Origin: JAPOVO01 sp026708165
GTDB taxonomy: Bacteria; Chloroflexota; UBA11872; VXNJ01
Length of the DNA: 64,000 bases
Direction of reading: 5' to 3'
Assembly (NCBI GenBank): GCA_965208775.1
Contig: OZ242360.1
Coordinates: forward strand, 124,001 to 188,000
Position 1 is the stretch's first letter. Each line of letters opens with the position of its first letter. The notes under the pieces are model-generated. The model had not been told where the DNA came from. It did not search any database and saw only the letters and a list, made by a program, of their open reading frames with translations. Made by a program: the position numbers and the translations under genes. This document shows, piece after piece, positions 53,629 through 62,792 of this stretch.

Positions 53629-55260
53629 TCAACTGCCTGACGCTTGCTCATCGAAGTCGGCTCTGAAGTCGAGAAGACCCGCGACCTCCAGCGTCTCGCT
53701 GTTAATCAACGTAACGACCGGTCGGATGCTCCAGCCCGCGTATATGTACGGGCCTTGCGGATCGGCCCAAACCCATTCCGCCGACTGGTCGAGCGGCGCC
53801 AACCGGACCGGATAAGGATCAGCCAGACCAACGACAGTCAACACATTCAGGCCGACTCCAACGACGTAGAGACTTGCTCCGTCGCCGCTGACCGCCAGCC
53901 AGGTGGCGCCGGGAGCCTCCGCGATCGGTCCGACGACATGCTCTTCGACAAGATCGACACGGTAAATGCCGCCGGTCAGAGTGACGACGTAAACGACCTG
54001 GCCGGATGGATCGGCCGCAACTCGAAAGACATCCTTCGGCAGGCCGGACACAATCGTCGCGACTTCACCCGTGCGAATATCGACGACCTCCACCTTGCGA
54101 TTATGGCGGTCGACGTAGAAATACTGGGCCCCGGCGGGAGAGACCAGCGGAGGTACGTCGTAGAGGCTCAGATAGCGGGTCAAGACCCTGAATTTCCGGG
54201 TGTCTTCATCAACCGCGATCAGATCGAATAGCGCCACCTTTCCTGGCGACTCAACCATTAACAGGACTTCGCCGGTGCTCGACCGACCCGAATACCAAGC
54301 GTACGGGGGATATCTGAAGTTCCTCCGCGAAAATCCAATCCCGACGTTGCGGAAGAAGGTCAGGGCGGTGTCGAACTGCTCCGCGGAACTGCGATTGGCC
54401 CCGTTTGAGGGCCGTGAATCCTCAGGTACGAGGAAGAAGAAGTTCATGAAGAAGCCGGCGGGAACGTCTCCCGAAGCTGTCCTGGGAAGGTCCACCGCCA
54501 GATCCGACCGCATCCCGGAGGCCCTGTCGACCCCGGCGATCCTGAGAGTGCCGGTTCCCCCCGACTCCGTAAACGGCACGAATAGCCGACGTTGCGGATC
54601 GCTGGTTAGTCCCAATCTTGCGTTCGTCGCTCCCGACACCGATATCCGCAAATCGAGGTTGGCCCTCAGGTAATCGAGTTTCCTCGCATGGACGGCCATC
54701 TCACCGGGATTGACGTTAGTAAACCGGACTGATCCGTCAGTTCCGGTCATCCCCTCGCTGGCTACACTTCCGCGGAAGTCCAGTAGCTGCACCTTTACGT
54801 CCGGCAGCAATTCTCCAGACTCGACGTCGAACACCTCGACGTTCAGCTCATTTTCATACGGATCGATCTCGAACATGACGGACGAAGCGGCGAGGACCTC
54901 TGCCCTGGACCTGACAGCCTCCGCCTCGAACCGGACGGACTCTGTCTGAGGACCGATCAGCGCGGCGGGAACCACGGCATCCACAATGAACGTGCCGCTC
55001 CGTGACGTTATCGCCTTGGCTATCGACAAGCGTGTCGAGCGCTCGGCGCCGTCCATCCGGTTGATGAACAAATCGACTTGCGAGCGCGGCGGCCATCTCT
55101 CGCCTTCGAGCCGCACCGGTTCTCCGGGTATTCCTCGCCCAGGGGAAACTCTCAGCTCAGAGCCGGACGCTCCGACCGAACTGGCACTGCCTCCGAGCGT
55201 CTCCCCGTAGGCGCCAAGTCCTATCACAGCGACAACCGGAATCAAGACGATCAGCGCCAC
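53629..55260 (-). CDS. Exported beta-propeller protein with a carboxypeptidase-regulatory-like domain
   Basis: A protein of 543 residues from GTG 55260. The N-terminus is hydrophobic (ALIVLIPVVAVIGLGAYG), then two beta-rich domains. The second (about 135-210; FDVESGELLPDVKVQLLDF and GSVRFTNVNPGEMAV) looks like a carboxypeptidase-regulatory or Ig-like fold. From residue 310 to the end there is a YVTN-type propeller (YFYVDRHNRKVEVVDIRTG; GASLYVVGVGLNVLTVVG). It probably sits outside the membrane. The start is uncertain: 15 codons upstream in frame encode ITNIKSKSVFLASAA, which would make a better signal anchor, but no ATG, GTG or TTG precedes them. Confidence 0.72.
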   Translation of the reverse strand: MALIVLIPVVAVIGLGAYGETLGGSASSVGASGSELRVSPGRGIPGEPVRLEGERWPPRSQVDLFINRMDGAERSTRLSIAKAITSRSGTFIVDAVVPAALIGPQTESVRFEAEAVRSRAEVLAASSVMFEIDPYENELNVEVFDVESGELLPDVKVQLLDFRGSVASEGMTGTDGSVRFTNVNPGEMAVHARKLDYLRANLDLRISVSGATNARLGLTSDPQRRLFVPFTESGGTGTLRIAGVDRASGMRSDLAVDLPRTASGDVPAGFFMNFFFLVPEDSRPSNGANRSSAEQFDTALTFFRNVGIGFSRRNFRYPPYAWYSGRSSTGEVLLMVESPGKVALFDLIAVDEDTRKFRVLTRYLSLYDVPPLVSPAGAQYFYVDRHNRKVEVVDIRTGEVATIVSGLPKDVFRVAADPSGQVVYVVTLTGGIYRVDLVEEHVVGPIAEAPGATWLAVSGDGASLYVVGVGLNVLTVVGLADPYPVRLAPLDQSAEWVWADPQGPYIYAGWSIRPVVTLINSETLEVAGLLDFRADFDEQASGS

Positions 55261-55541
55261 CGCCGCGGAGGCCAGGAAGACGGATTTCGACTTGATATTC
55301 GTGATGCAAGCCTTATCGCATGTGCCCGCTGAACCGACGCCAAAGCGCTGATCGCGTCCGGCAGTCTCGCCGGCGCCCGTTGAACATCAATGCAACAGGC
55401 AACCGAGGGTAGATCGCCAAATCGTTTAGATACTATCTGAACCGAATCTTCGGAGCGGTTGTTTACGGACGCGCAATATCACATTGGAAACGCCTGCGCC
55501 GTATGCTATGCGTCGGGCGCAACGGGGACACGGGAGCGAAC

Positions 55542-57068
55542 ATGTTCGTCGCATATTCACGAGACAAGGTTTACAAGGACATCGGCACGACGAGGCAGCT
55601 TTTCATCGACAACGACATAGTTGCCGTAGTCAAGAACGTCACCCGAAGGCAGCACACGCCAAAAAAGCACCCGGCCAGTCCCGTTTATCAAAACGACCGC
55701 CCCTGGGAGGTCGTAACCTATTTTCGAACTTCGAACTTCAGCGTTATCCACGATCCATCCGACGGTCTGTTCAAGTGCTGGGTCCAGGACTTCCACGACT
55801 ATTTCACGGTGCCTGGGGTCCCATATGAACGAAGCCGTATCTACTACGCCCAGTCCGAGGATGGCATCAATTGGGAAAAACCTGCTCTCGGTAAGCACTC
55901 CGTGGACGGCCGGGACACCAACACCATAATCGTTTCACCCGACCACACGGGTAAGTCCACAATCTGCCCAAACATGATCCTCGATCCGGTCGAGACAGAC
56001 CCCTCCCGCCGGTTCAAGATGGTGCACCTTCAGATTACGAACGGCCAGAGGCATGGATTGTGCTTGTCGTTTTCACCCGACGGCATCGATTGGACGCCTT
56101 ACGAGGGGAATCCAATCATCCCCGAGTGGATGGCTGACGTGGAGATCCTGTCTTACGACCCAATCGACAATAAGTACGTTCTCTGGGGCCGTTATGGGGG
56201 TGCATCCGGCGGCAGCAAACACCCCGATATGGATAGCTGGTTTTGCCCGGTTTGGCCCAGCAAACCCGAGGGAATATGGGGAGTCCGCCGGCGCATCTAC
56301 CGGCTTGAAAGCCCCGACTTGTTCAATTGGTCGAAAGGCGAGCTTCTTTGGGACCCCGGAGACGAAGCCAACGTCGACGACGGCTACTACGGCTTCGTTC
56401 GCTGGCGAGCGGGCGATCTCCATCTTGGGATTCTGAACGTGCTCCACCAGGTCGAAAACACCATGAACATGTACCTGCATCACAGCCGAGACGGGATCAA
56501 CTGGAGCAGGCTTTTAGAGCACCGGCCGCTCATTTCGCGAGGCGGCGCGGGGAGCTACGACGAGTTCGGAGTCGAGACCACCTCGCGCCCGATTCACGTC
56601 GGCGACGAAGACTGGATTTTCTACGGTGGCATGAATGTCCATCACGACTGGTGGATCCTGGGCGGCGACGAGGGGCTGGATGTCCCCGAAGCGCATGATC
56701 CGTCCATGTTCCAAAACGGACATTTCCTCGGCCTGGCCACCTTGCGCCGCGACGGATGGGTCTCGTTCGGTGCGACAATCCGCGACGGATGGGTCGAGAC
56801 CAAGCCGATATTTTCCACGGGACAGGATCTGTTCATTAATGGCAAATGTCTCCCCGACGGTTATATCAAGGTCGAAGTCATGGACACCTGGAACAACGTC
56901 TGGGAAGGATTCTCGGTGGACGACTGCCACGCGTTTACAGGCGATGCCGTCCGACATCGCGTTAGGTGGTCGGGAGACCGTGCAGCCAACGAAATCGCGG
57001 GCCCCGTCAAACTGCGCATCCACCTGCGCCAGGCCGACATCTACGGTTTCGAGTTCGGAGACGAATAG
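55542..57068 (+). CDS. Glycosidase-like five-bladed propeller protein (GH32/GH43-like)
   Basis: About 508 residues. Repeated blades such as RIYYAQSEDGINWEKPALG, LSFSPDGIDWTPYEG and LHHSRDGINWSRLLEHRP are typical of proteins annotated as GH32/GH43-like or sucrase-like. The acidic catalytic residues cannot be assigned with confidence by eye. There is no signal peptide. ATG 55542 is chosen because GGGAG lies about five bases upstream; 55503 is an alternative. It is divergent from the propeller gene (281-bp gap without a clear promoter) and upstream of an orphan permease. Confidence 0.75.
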   Translation: MFVAYSRDKVYKDIGTTRQLFIDNDIVAVVKNVTRRQHTPKKHPASPVYQNDRPWEVVTYFRTSNFSVIHDPSDGLFKCWVQDFHDYFTVPGVPYERSRIYYAQSEDGINWEKPALGKHSVDGRDTNTIIVSPDHTGKSTICPNMILDPVETDPSRRFKMVHLQITNGQRHGLCLSFSPDGIDWTPYEGNPIIPEWMADVEILSYDPIDNKYVLWGRYGGASGGSKHPDMDSWFCPVWPSKPEGIWGVRRRIYRLESPDLFNWSKGELLWDPGDEANVDDGYYGFVRWRAGDLHLGILNVLHQVENTMNMYLHHSRDGINWSRLLEHRPLISRGGAGSYDEFGVETTSRPIHVGDEDWIFYGGMNVHHDWWILGGDEGLDVPEAHDPSMFQNGHFLGLATLRRDGWVSFGATIRDGWVETKPIFSTGQDLFINGKCLPDGYIKVEVMDTWNNVWEGFSVDDCHAFTGDAVRHRVRWSGDRAANEIAGPVKLRIHLRQADIYGFEFGDE

Positions 57069-57078
57069 CGTTGACTTT

Positions 57079-57104
57079 GTTGTCAATACCAGTTGTCAAG
57101 ACAA
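57079..57104. promoter_or_regulatory. Operator-like repeats before the orphan permease
   Basis: GTTGTCAA occurs twice (57079-57086 and 57092-57099) at 13-bp spacing, and the second copy forms the palindrome TTGTC-AA-GACAA (57093-57104). A TACAAT hexamer follows at 57111-57116. The layout suggests a repressor or activator site for the permease gene. Confidence 0.4.
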
Positions 57105-57231
57105 TTTGGCTACAATATGCCGAGTTCGGTCTGCAGCGGCGCCGAAGGCAGCCAAGAGTCGATGATGAAGTCATCCGATTGCCCCGGTTGGTGCCCGACG
57201 ACCATCACGGCAGAGTCGAGGGAGCAGTAAC

Positions 57232-58167
57232 ACGAGTCTAGCCACCGAAGCGCAAAGCGAACCTATCGAGGGCTCGGCCACGCTCAAGCACAGCCGAGCG
57301 TTCTTGGTCAGGCTTGCGGCGATAACAGGGATCCGCTACGTGATGCTGCTGGCGATAGCGGCGCTGACTTCGATCCCGCTGTTCTGGATGGTGTCGACAT
57401 CGGTGAAGGAGTCGGGCAAGGAGTTCCTGGTTCCCCCGGAGTGGGTCCCAATCCCGATCATTTGGCGAAACTACATCGACCTCTGGGAAGTCACCGACCT
57501 GCATCTGTACGGAATCAACAGCATCATGGTGGCGATTCTCGCCACCATCGGTACCGTCCTAACCTGCTCGCTCGTGGCGTTCGGCTTCGCCAGGATCGAT
57601 TTCCCTGGCAAGACGTTTCTCTTCTTCATGCTGATATCCACCTTGATGCTACCGAGCATAATTACGCTCGTGCCTACGTTCGTGCTGTTCAGAGTGCTCA
57701 ACTGGAACGACACGCCGTTTCCCCTCATAGTCCCCTTCTGGTTCGGAGGCGGGGCGTTTGGCGCGGCGTTCTACGTGTTCCTGATGCGGCAGTTCATGCT
57801 GCAGCTGCCGCGTGAGCTGGACGAGGCGGCGCTGGCCGACGGCGCGTCGTACTTCCGAATCTATTGGAACATCCTCTTGCCGCTTTCGGGGCCCGTGGTA
57901 GCTACGTCGGCCATCTTCTCAGTAGTGCATCACTGGAACGACTTCCTGCATCCTCTGATATTCCTGGCAAGCGACCGCTGGCGCACGCTGGCACTGCACC
58001 TTCGCTACTTCCTCTATGACGAGGCCCAGCAGAGTCCGGGCGAAGACCGCTGGAACATGTTGATGGCGTCTGGCGTAATAATGCTGATTCCGATACTTAT
58101 CTTGTTCTTCTCCGCGCAGAAATACTTCGTCCGCGGAATCGCGCTCACTGGACTCGCCGGCAGATAG
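57232..58167 (+). CDS. Sugar ABC permease, MalG type, orphan, probable ACG start
   Basis: A MalG-type permease with six helices, the EAA loop (ELDEAALADGASYFRIYWNI then LLPLSGP) and the C-terminal GIALTGLAGR. It is closely related to the permease at 59358-60290. The first normal start codon in frame is TTG 57304, but the upstream residues SLATEAQSEPIEGS match the paralog's GLATAAKTDAIAGS. The paralog's ATG aligns with ACG here (57232-57234), which is preceded by GAGGGAG at 7-base spacing. Starting there gives 311 residues against 310 in the paralog. No binding protein or MalF partner is adjacent. Confidence 0.82.
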   Translation, partial: TSLATEAQSEPIEGSATLKHSRAFLVRLAAITGIRYVMLLAIAALTSIPLFWMVSTSVKESGKEFLVPPEWVPIPIIWRNYIDLWEVTDLHLYGINSIMVAILATIGTVLTCSLVAFGFARIDFPGKTFLFFMLISTLMLPSIITLVPTFVLFRVLNWNDTPFPLIVPFWFGGGAFGAAFYVFLMRQFMLQLPRELDEAALADGASYFRIYWNILLPLSGPVVATSAIFSVVHHWNDFLHPLIFLASDRWRTLALHLRYFLYDEAQQSPGEDRWNMLMASGVIMLIPILILFFSAQKYFVRGIALTGLAGR

Positions 58168-58571
58168 AGGCGCCGCCTCTCGGCATCGAGGGCCGAGTCT
58201 CAGACGCCGATTGCCATTTCGTCGGCTCGCCACAGGCACAACTACCACGAGGAAGTTCGACCGTTCCGGTGAAGAGCCTGTCCCCTGTTTGGTTAGGGGC
58301 CAGAAACTAGAGACGGGGCGGACTTGAACCCAGTCCGGTGGCGGGCTACTCAGGCAGACGAGATCAAGCAGCCCTGGTCCGGATCTCCACTTCCGAGCGA
58401 ATAACCGACCCGTCTCATCAAGGCTGATTCATCCAGTCCATTGACTACCGCGTTTCCGGCAGGAGTTGTTTTCCTCCAGCCTGTCGACCTGCCAACGGGA
58501 GTCCTAAAACCGGACCGCGTTGCCCTTACCCAGTCCAGCGATGCGAAACGCGCCAGCCCAGAAGAGCCCGT
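58168..58571. other. 404-bp convergent gap with hairpins, no gene seen
   Basis: No coding sequence is supported here. A stem-loop CTGTCCCCT-GTTTGGTT-AGGGGCCAG (58279-58304 or so, one mismatch) could end the permease transcript. A second, GGCAGGAG paired with CTCCAGCC around TTGTTTTC (58457-58482 or so, one mismatch), faces the lipoprotein gene. Neither has a U-tract. CGGACT-TGAACCC-AGTCCG near 58318-58337 resembles an isolated tRNA T-arm. Confidence 0.4.
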
Positions 58572-59210
58572 CTACTCGACTACGTCGTAGGCGTCCTCTC
58601 CGAGGAGCTCCAGACAAATGGCTGTTTTAGTCGAGTCCAGCCGCGCGGGAGCGAACTTGGAAGACCACTTGCAACGGTCGGTCAGGAAATCAACGGGATC
58701 ACGCCCAGCCAACGGCTCGGGATGCGCTTCGCCCGCGGCTGTCCAGTCGGCGATTGTCTGACACGCGATCACCGCGTCATCCAGGTTTTCAGGAATGTAG
58801 AGACTTATGTCAAGCTCGATAGTCTCCGCGCCTTCCATCTCGTCGATCTCGGATACGTCCTCACCCCGCGCTATGGCTTCTTTCCTAATTTGAGCGCGAC
58901 GCTCGGTGTCGGCCTCTTTTTTTGCAACGACGTGCGTTATCGATCCTTGCTCGAGCGGGATCTGGGCGGCCTTCTCGAACTCGGCGGCGCATTGCGCGGG
59001 ATCTTCAGCCGGCGGCTGCCAGCGGCGGTCGAGGCCGCGGCGGTCGAAAGCCACGTCGGCCTTCAATCGTTCAGACGACGTGGTTTCCCCAGCAGGCTCT
59101 CCACAGGCGGCGAGCGCCAACCCAATCAAGATGGCAGTCAATCCAAAAATCGTAAATCGCGCTATCCCAAGGCGGGAGCGTAGTTCCTTCGATGGTCTCA
59201 CATACGGCAT
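58572..59210 (-). CDS. Lipoprotein of unknown function
   Basis: A 212-residue predicted lipoprotein. From ATG 59210 the signal peptide ends in lipobox LAAC (Cys36), and GGAGG lies six bases before the start; a longer frame to 59294 puts charged sequence ahead of the signal and is rejected. The mature part is acidic, with several cysteines (in DPAQCAAEF, DAVIACQT, TDRCKWSS and AICLELLG), possibly disulfide-bonded. I do not recognise the family. It lies 147 bp downstream of the sugar ABC operon on the same strand and may be an accessory protein. Confidence 0.72.
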   Translation of the reverse strand: MPYVRPSKELRSRLGIARFTIFGLTAILIGLALAACGEPAGETTSSERLKADVAFDRRGLDRRWQPPAEDPAQCAAEFEKAAQIPLEQGSITHVVAKKEADTERRAQIRKEAIARGEDVSEIDEMEGAETIELDISLYIPENLDDAVIACQTIADWTAAGEAHPEPLAGRDPVDFLTDRCKWSSKFAPARLDSTKTAICLELLGEDAYDVVE

Positions 59211-59285
59211 ATCAAGCCTCCGCTCGATACGTTTCAATTCTTCCTTCTCAGCAACGAATGATATCTCAATACTTCCGCTAATTCG

Positions 59286-59314
59286 GCGGGGCAACCGTCA
59301 CAATTCCGCCCCGC
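59286..59314 (-). terminator. Stem-loop between the permease and lipoprotein genes
   Basis: GCGGGGC and GCCCCGC form a seven-bp GC stem with a 15-base loop, 44 bp after the permease stop. No U-run follows, so it is a weak candidate for a terminator or processing site. Confidence 0.3.
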
Positions 59315-59357
59315 GACTGAGCCCCCGGTTCCTGGCAAGGCGCGAATCTCGTGGCAG

Positions 59358-60290
59358 CTAGCGCCCCGCCAGACCCGTAAAGGCTATTCCGCGTATGAAG
59401 TACTTTTGTAGCGAGAAGAACAGAACCAGTATTGGAATCAGCATCAGGACAGCCGAGGCCATGAGCAGGTTCCAGCGTCCGCCTCCGGCCCCGTGCGAGG
59501 TCTCGTCTTCGAGGAAGAAGCGCAGGGCCAGCGCCATCGTTCTCCATCGCTCGCTGTTTATGAAGATCAACGGCGCGAGGAAGTCGTTCCAGTGATGCAG
59601 GATCGAGAATATGGCCGATGTCGCCAGCGCGGGACCCGAAAGCGGCATGATGATATTCCAGTAAATGCGGAAGTACGTCGCGCCGTCGGCCAGCGCCGCC
59701 TCGTCCAGCTCACGCGGCAGCTGCAGCATGAACTGCCGCATCAGGAACACGTAGAACGCCGCGCCGAACGCGCCACCGCCGAACCACCACGGGACTATGA
59801 GGGCGAGCGGATTATTGATCAGACCCATCAGCCGGAAGAGCACGAACGTTGGAACCAGCGTGATGATTCCAGGCAGCATCAGCGTGGAAATCAGCAGGAA
59901 AAACAGCGAGTTCTTCGCCGGAAAGTCAATTCGCGCAAAGCCGAACGCCACGAGCGAACAGGTCAGAACGGTGCCGATCGTGGCAAAGACTGCTACCAGA
60001 ATCGAATTGAGCCCGAACTGATGCATGTGGGTGACCGACCATACGTCGCGGTAGTTCAGCCATATGATTGGATCGGGGATGATTTGCGGCGGGAACACAA
60101 ACTCCCGACCTGTTTCCTTGAGAGAGGTGGAAGTCATCCAGATCAGCGGGACCGACGAGACGACCCCAATGACTATCAAGATGGAATAGTCAACCAGTCG
60201 AACGAGGCCGAGCCGCAAGAAGTAGCCGCGCGCGTGTTTCCGAGACGATCCAGCGATGGCGTCGGTCTTGGCCGCGGTCGCGAGGCCCAT
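59358..60290 (-). CDS. Sugar ABC transporter permease, MalG type
   Basis: A 310-residue permease with six helices and the EAA loop ELDEAALADGATYFRIYWNI. It begins MGLATAAKTDAIAGSSRKH and ends GIAFTGLAGR. Its ATG lies three bases after the stop of the MalF-type gene, so the two are coupled. It is the full-length relative of the orphan permease at 57232 and serves as the reference for that gene's start. Confidence 0.94.
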   Translation of the reverse strand: MGLATAAKTDAIAGSSRKHARGYFLRLGLVRLVDYSILIVIGVVSSVPLIWMTSTSLKETGREFVFPPQIIPDPIIWLNYRDVWSVTHMHQFGLNSILVAVFATIGTVLTCSLVAFGFARIDFPAKNSLFFLLISTLMLPGIITLVPTFVLFRLMGLINNPLALIVPWWFGGGAFGAAFYVFLMRQFMLQLPRELDEAALADGATYFRIYWNIIMPLSGPALATSAIFSILHHWNDFLAPLIFINSERWRTMALALRFFLEDETSHGAGGGRWNLLMASAVLMLIPILVLFFSLQKYFIRGIAFTGLAGR

Positions 60291-60293
60291 CGG

Positions 60294-61226
60294 CTAGTTG
60301 GTGGCTCCTTCGTAGTACACCCAGCTTCTGCCAACCAGGAAGTTGATCGCCGTGAAGAACATCACGATAGCCAGCAACACCCATCCAAGAGTGGAGGCGT
60401 ACCCCATCCTCAGGAATTCAAACGCGTGCTGGTAAAGCCACAGGACATAGAACAGGGTGGAATTGATAGGACCGCCTCCCGTTGCGATAAACGCAACGGT
60501 GAATACCTGAAACGAGCCGATGATTCCGAGGACCAGGTTAAAGAAGATGACGGGCGTGATCATCGGGACTGTCACGTGCCAGAACCGCCTAAGCACTCCG
60601 GCGCCGTCGATTGACGCAGCTTCCTGGAGCGTCAACGGAACGCTCTGGAGCCCGGCGAGGAAGATGACCATCTGTCCCCCGACGCCCCAGAAGCTCATGA
60701 TGATGAAGGCGGGCTTGACCCAGCTCGGATCTCCCAGCCAGTCGATTCTGGGGCCGTTGAACAGGTTGATTACGTAGTTGAAGAACCCGTAGTCCGGGTT
60801 GTACATGTACATGAACAAGATCACGCTCGCGACGGCGGGCGTGACGGTAGGCAGATAGAACAGCGTGCGGAAGATGTTGATTCCCCGCAGCTTTTGATTC
60901 AGTGCCAGCGCCAACAGTAGCGCGAGCGCAATCTGGAGCGGCACACCGATGAACGTGTAGTAGGCCGTGTTGTACAAAGCCGTGTAAAACAGCTTGTCGT
61001 TGATCATGCGGTCGTAGTTGGCCGCACCTATAAAGCTCGGCGGCGACAGCAGGTTGTATTTGGTGAAGGAGACGACCGCCGAAAAGAGCATCGGATAAGC
61101 CGTGAAGATCACGAATCCGAGGATCCCGGGGCTTATGAACAAATAGCCCGCCAGATACCGTTTTAACCTGGCGCTGCTCAGCGGCCGCCGGCCGCGTGGC
61201 GCTTGAACAGTTTCAGCTACCGCCAA
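60294..61226 (-). CDS. Sugar ABC transporter permease, MalF type
   Basis: A 310-residue permease with six helices. The EAA loop reads LTLQEAASIDGAGVLRRFWH followed by VTVPMITP, and helix 1 is LFISPGILGFVIFTAYPMLF. TTG start, with GAGGGAT upstream. It is the second gene of the binding protein-MalF-MalG operon, separated from the binding-protein gene by a strong hairpin. No ATPase gene is linked. Confidence 0.94.
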   Translation of the reverse strand: MAVAETVQAPRGRRPLSSARLKRYLAGYLFISPGILGFVIFTAYPMLFSAVVSFTKYNLLSPPSFIGAANYDRMINDKLFYTALYNTAYYTFIGVPLQIALALLLALALNQKLRGINIFRTLFYLPTVTPAVASVILFMYMYNPDYGFFNYVINLFNGPRIDWLGDPSWVKPAFIIMSFWGVGGQMVIFLAGLQSVPLTLQEAASIDGAGVLRRFWHVTVPMITPVIFFNLVLGIIGSFQVFTVAFIATGGGPINSTLFYVLWLYQHAFEFLRMGYASTLGWVLLAIVMFFTAINFLVGRSWVYYEGATN

Positions 61227-61274
61227 CGTCTATCCCTCGTTTCCGCCTTTACAGCTTGACCATCGTCGGTCGCC

Positions 61275-61305
61275 CCGGGCCGCCCACCCGATGTGGGCGG
61301 CCCGG
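61275..61305 (-). other. Intercistronic hairpin between binding-protein and permease genes
   Basis: CCGGGCCGCCCAC and GTGGGCGGCCCGG form a perfect 13-bp stem around a five-base loop. There is no U-tract. Its position matches the hairpin at 1057-1089 in the other sugar operon, pointing to partial attenuation or mRNA protection. Confidence 0.65.
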
Positions 61306-61385
61306 ACACGACTTAACTCAACCGATTCGGCCAGCCCGCTCGTTCGGTTGGGAGTCCCGAACGGCGAGAGTACCGATGAATTCGG

Positions 61386-62792
61386 CTATTCGTGCAGCAG
61401 CCTGTCGGCCTCTACCTTGACGTCGTCCAGGAACTCCTGGACCGTCTTGCGGCCAAGGACCGCCTCGTCGTAGTTGGCCTGGAAGATCTTGTTGATCTCA
61501 CCGTAGGCTACCGGCTGGAAGAACTGCTCCTTGAGCTGCTTCGAGGCCGCGATGTGCACCTCGATGTTGTCCCAGGCGACGATCGAGTTTCGGAAAACCT
61601 CGCCGCTCATCTGAGACTTGCGCGTCGGAGCCGTAACACCGGCGGCGATGACGTGGTTCACGCCTTCCATGCCTACGTAGGAAACCAAGTCCCACGCCGC
61701 GTCCTTGTCCGGAGTGGCGCTGTGCATGCCGATGCCCTCGGGAGCGTCCCGGCTCTGGTCATCGCCGTTCGGCATCTTGAACATCGGAGCCACGCCCGCC
61801 GGCGTGTCCGCCGGGATGCGCGTGGTGAAGGACCGGTGCGACTGGTAGATACCAATTCTGCCGCTTACGAACAGGCCCTGGTTGCCGCCCTGGAAGGTCT
61901 TGGAGTATGACCTGGACGGGACCAAGTCCTGCTGGACGTGATCGACCGCCCACTGCATTCCCGCAACGCCCTCGGGGCTGTTGGCCACGAACTCGTTGGG
62001 GTCGTCGAATGCGCCGCGGTTGTCCCAGACCTTACCGCCGAAACCCCATATCCAGAGATACTGGAGCTTGAGGGCCGCCGGTACTTCGGTTCCGCCCCAG
62101 ACACGCTCGTCGCCCTCGCCGGTCGACAAGGTCTCGATCATGTTCTGGTACGCGTCGATGGTCCACTCGCCCTTCTGGTGCAAGTCCCAAGGAAGTTCGA
62201 GACCGGCGTTCTCGAGCAGAGGCTTGTAGTAGATGTACAGCCACGGACCGTGGAACATCGGGACCGTGTAGGCCTTGCCCTTGTAGGACATCGCCTCGAG
62301 GCTTCCGGAGTGGAAGTCGTCTCGGGCAAACCCCGAGTCGGCCTTCATGTACTCGTCGAGCGGCTCGATGACGCCGTTGGCGGCCATCTGGACCACGAAC
62401 TGCGGGTGAACGTAGTTCACGTCCGGTGCAACGCCGCCGGCGAGCGACGTCAGCAGCTTCGCCGCAAAGTCGGCGAACGGGAACTGGTTGAGCGTCAGCG
62501 TGACGTGGGGGTTGAGCCCCATGTAGTCCTTGACGATCAGCTTCAGCGCGTCATCCATCTGGATCAGCGCCTGGTGCCACCATTCCAGCTCAATCTGGGC
62601 CGGCTTGGGCTTCTCGGCCATGGCGGTCGCCGCCGGCTCTGCAGCCTTGGTCGCGGCAGGCGCCGCGGTCGCCTGTGTCGCCGGAGCTTCTTCCTCACCG
62701 CAGCCGGCGAGGGCGGCAAGCCCGACTACTCCGACTCCGGCAACCGCGCCGGCTCGAAGGAAGTTCCTTCGCGAAAAAGATTTCAATTTCAA
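61386..62792 (-). CDS. Sugar-binding lipoprotein of an ABC transporter (Tat-type signal)
   Basis: A 468-residue family 1 solute-binding protein. The N-terminus has the twin-arginine motif SRRNFLRAG (7-15) and lipobox LAGC (Cys31), so it is probably exported folded by Tat and anchored by lipid. A linker rich in Ala, Thr and Pro (about 35-60), common in Chloroflexota binding proteins, precedes the two-lobed domain beginning IELEWWHQAL. TTG start, with AGGAG six bases upstream. First gene of the operon with the two permeases. Confidence 0.94.
   Translation of the reverse strand: MKLKSFSRRNFLRAGAVAGVGVVGLAALAGCGEEEAPATQATAAPAATKAAEPAATAMAEKPKPAQIELEWWHQALIQMDDALKLIVKDYMGLNPHVTLTLNQFPFADFAAKLLTSLAGGVAPDVNYVHPQFVVQMAANGVIEPLDEYMKADSGFARDDFHSGSLEAMSYKGKAYTVPMFHGPWLYIYYKPLLENAGLELPWDLHQKGEWTIDAYQNMIETLSTGEGDERVWGGTEVPAALKLQYLWIWGFGGKVWDNRGAFDDPNEFVANSPEGVAGMQWAVDHVQQDLVPSRSYSKTFQGGNQGLFVSGRIGIYQSHRSFTTRIPADTPAGVAPMFKMPNGDDQSRDAPEGIGMHSATPDKDAAWDLVSYVGMEGVNHVIAAGVTAPTRKSQMSGEVFRNSIVAWDNIEVHIAASKQLKEQFFQPVAYGEINKIFQANYDEAVLGRKTVQEFLDDVKVEADRLLHE

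Noticed and set aside
58318..58337. tRNA- or tmRNA-like T-arm in the 58-kb gap
   Set aside because: A stem and TTCA-type loop exist, but no acceptor, D or anticodon arms pair around it on either strand.
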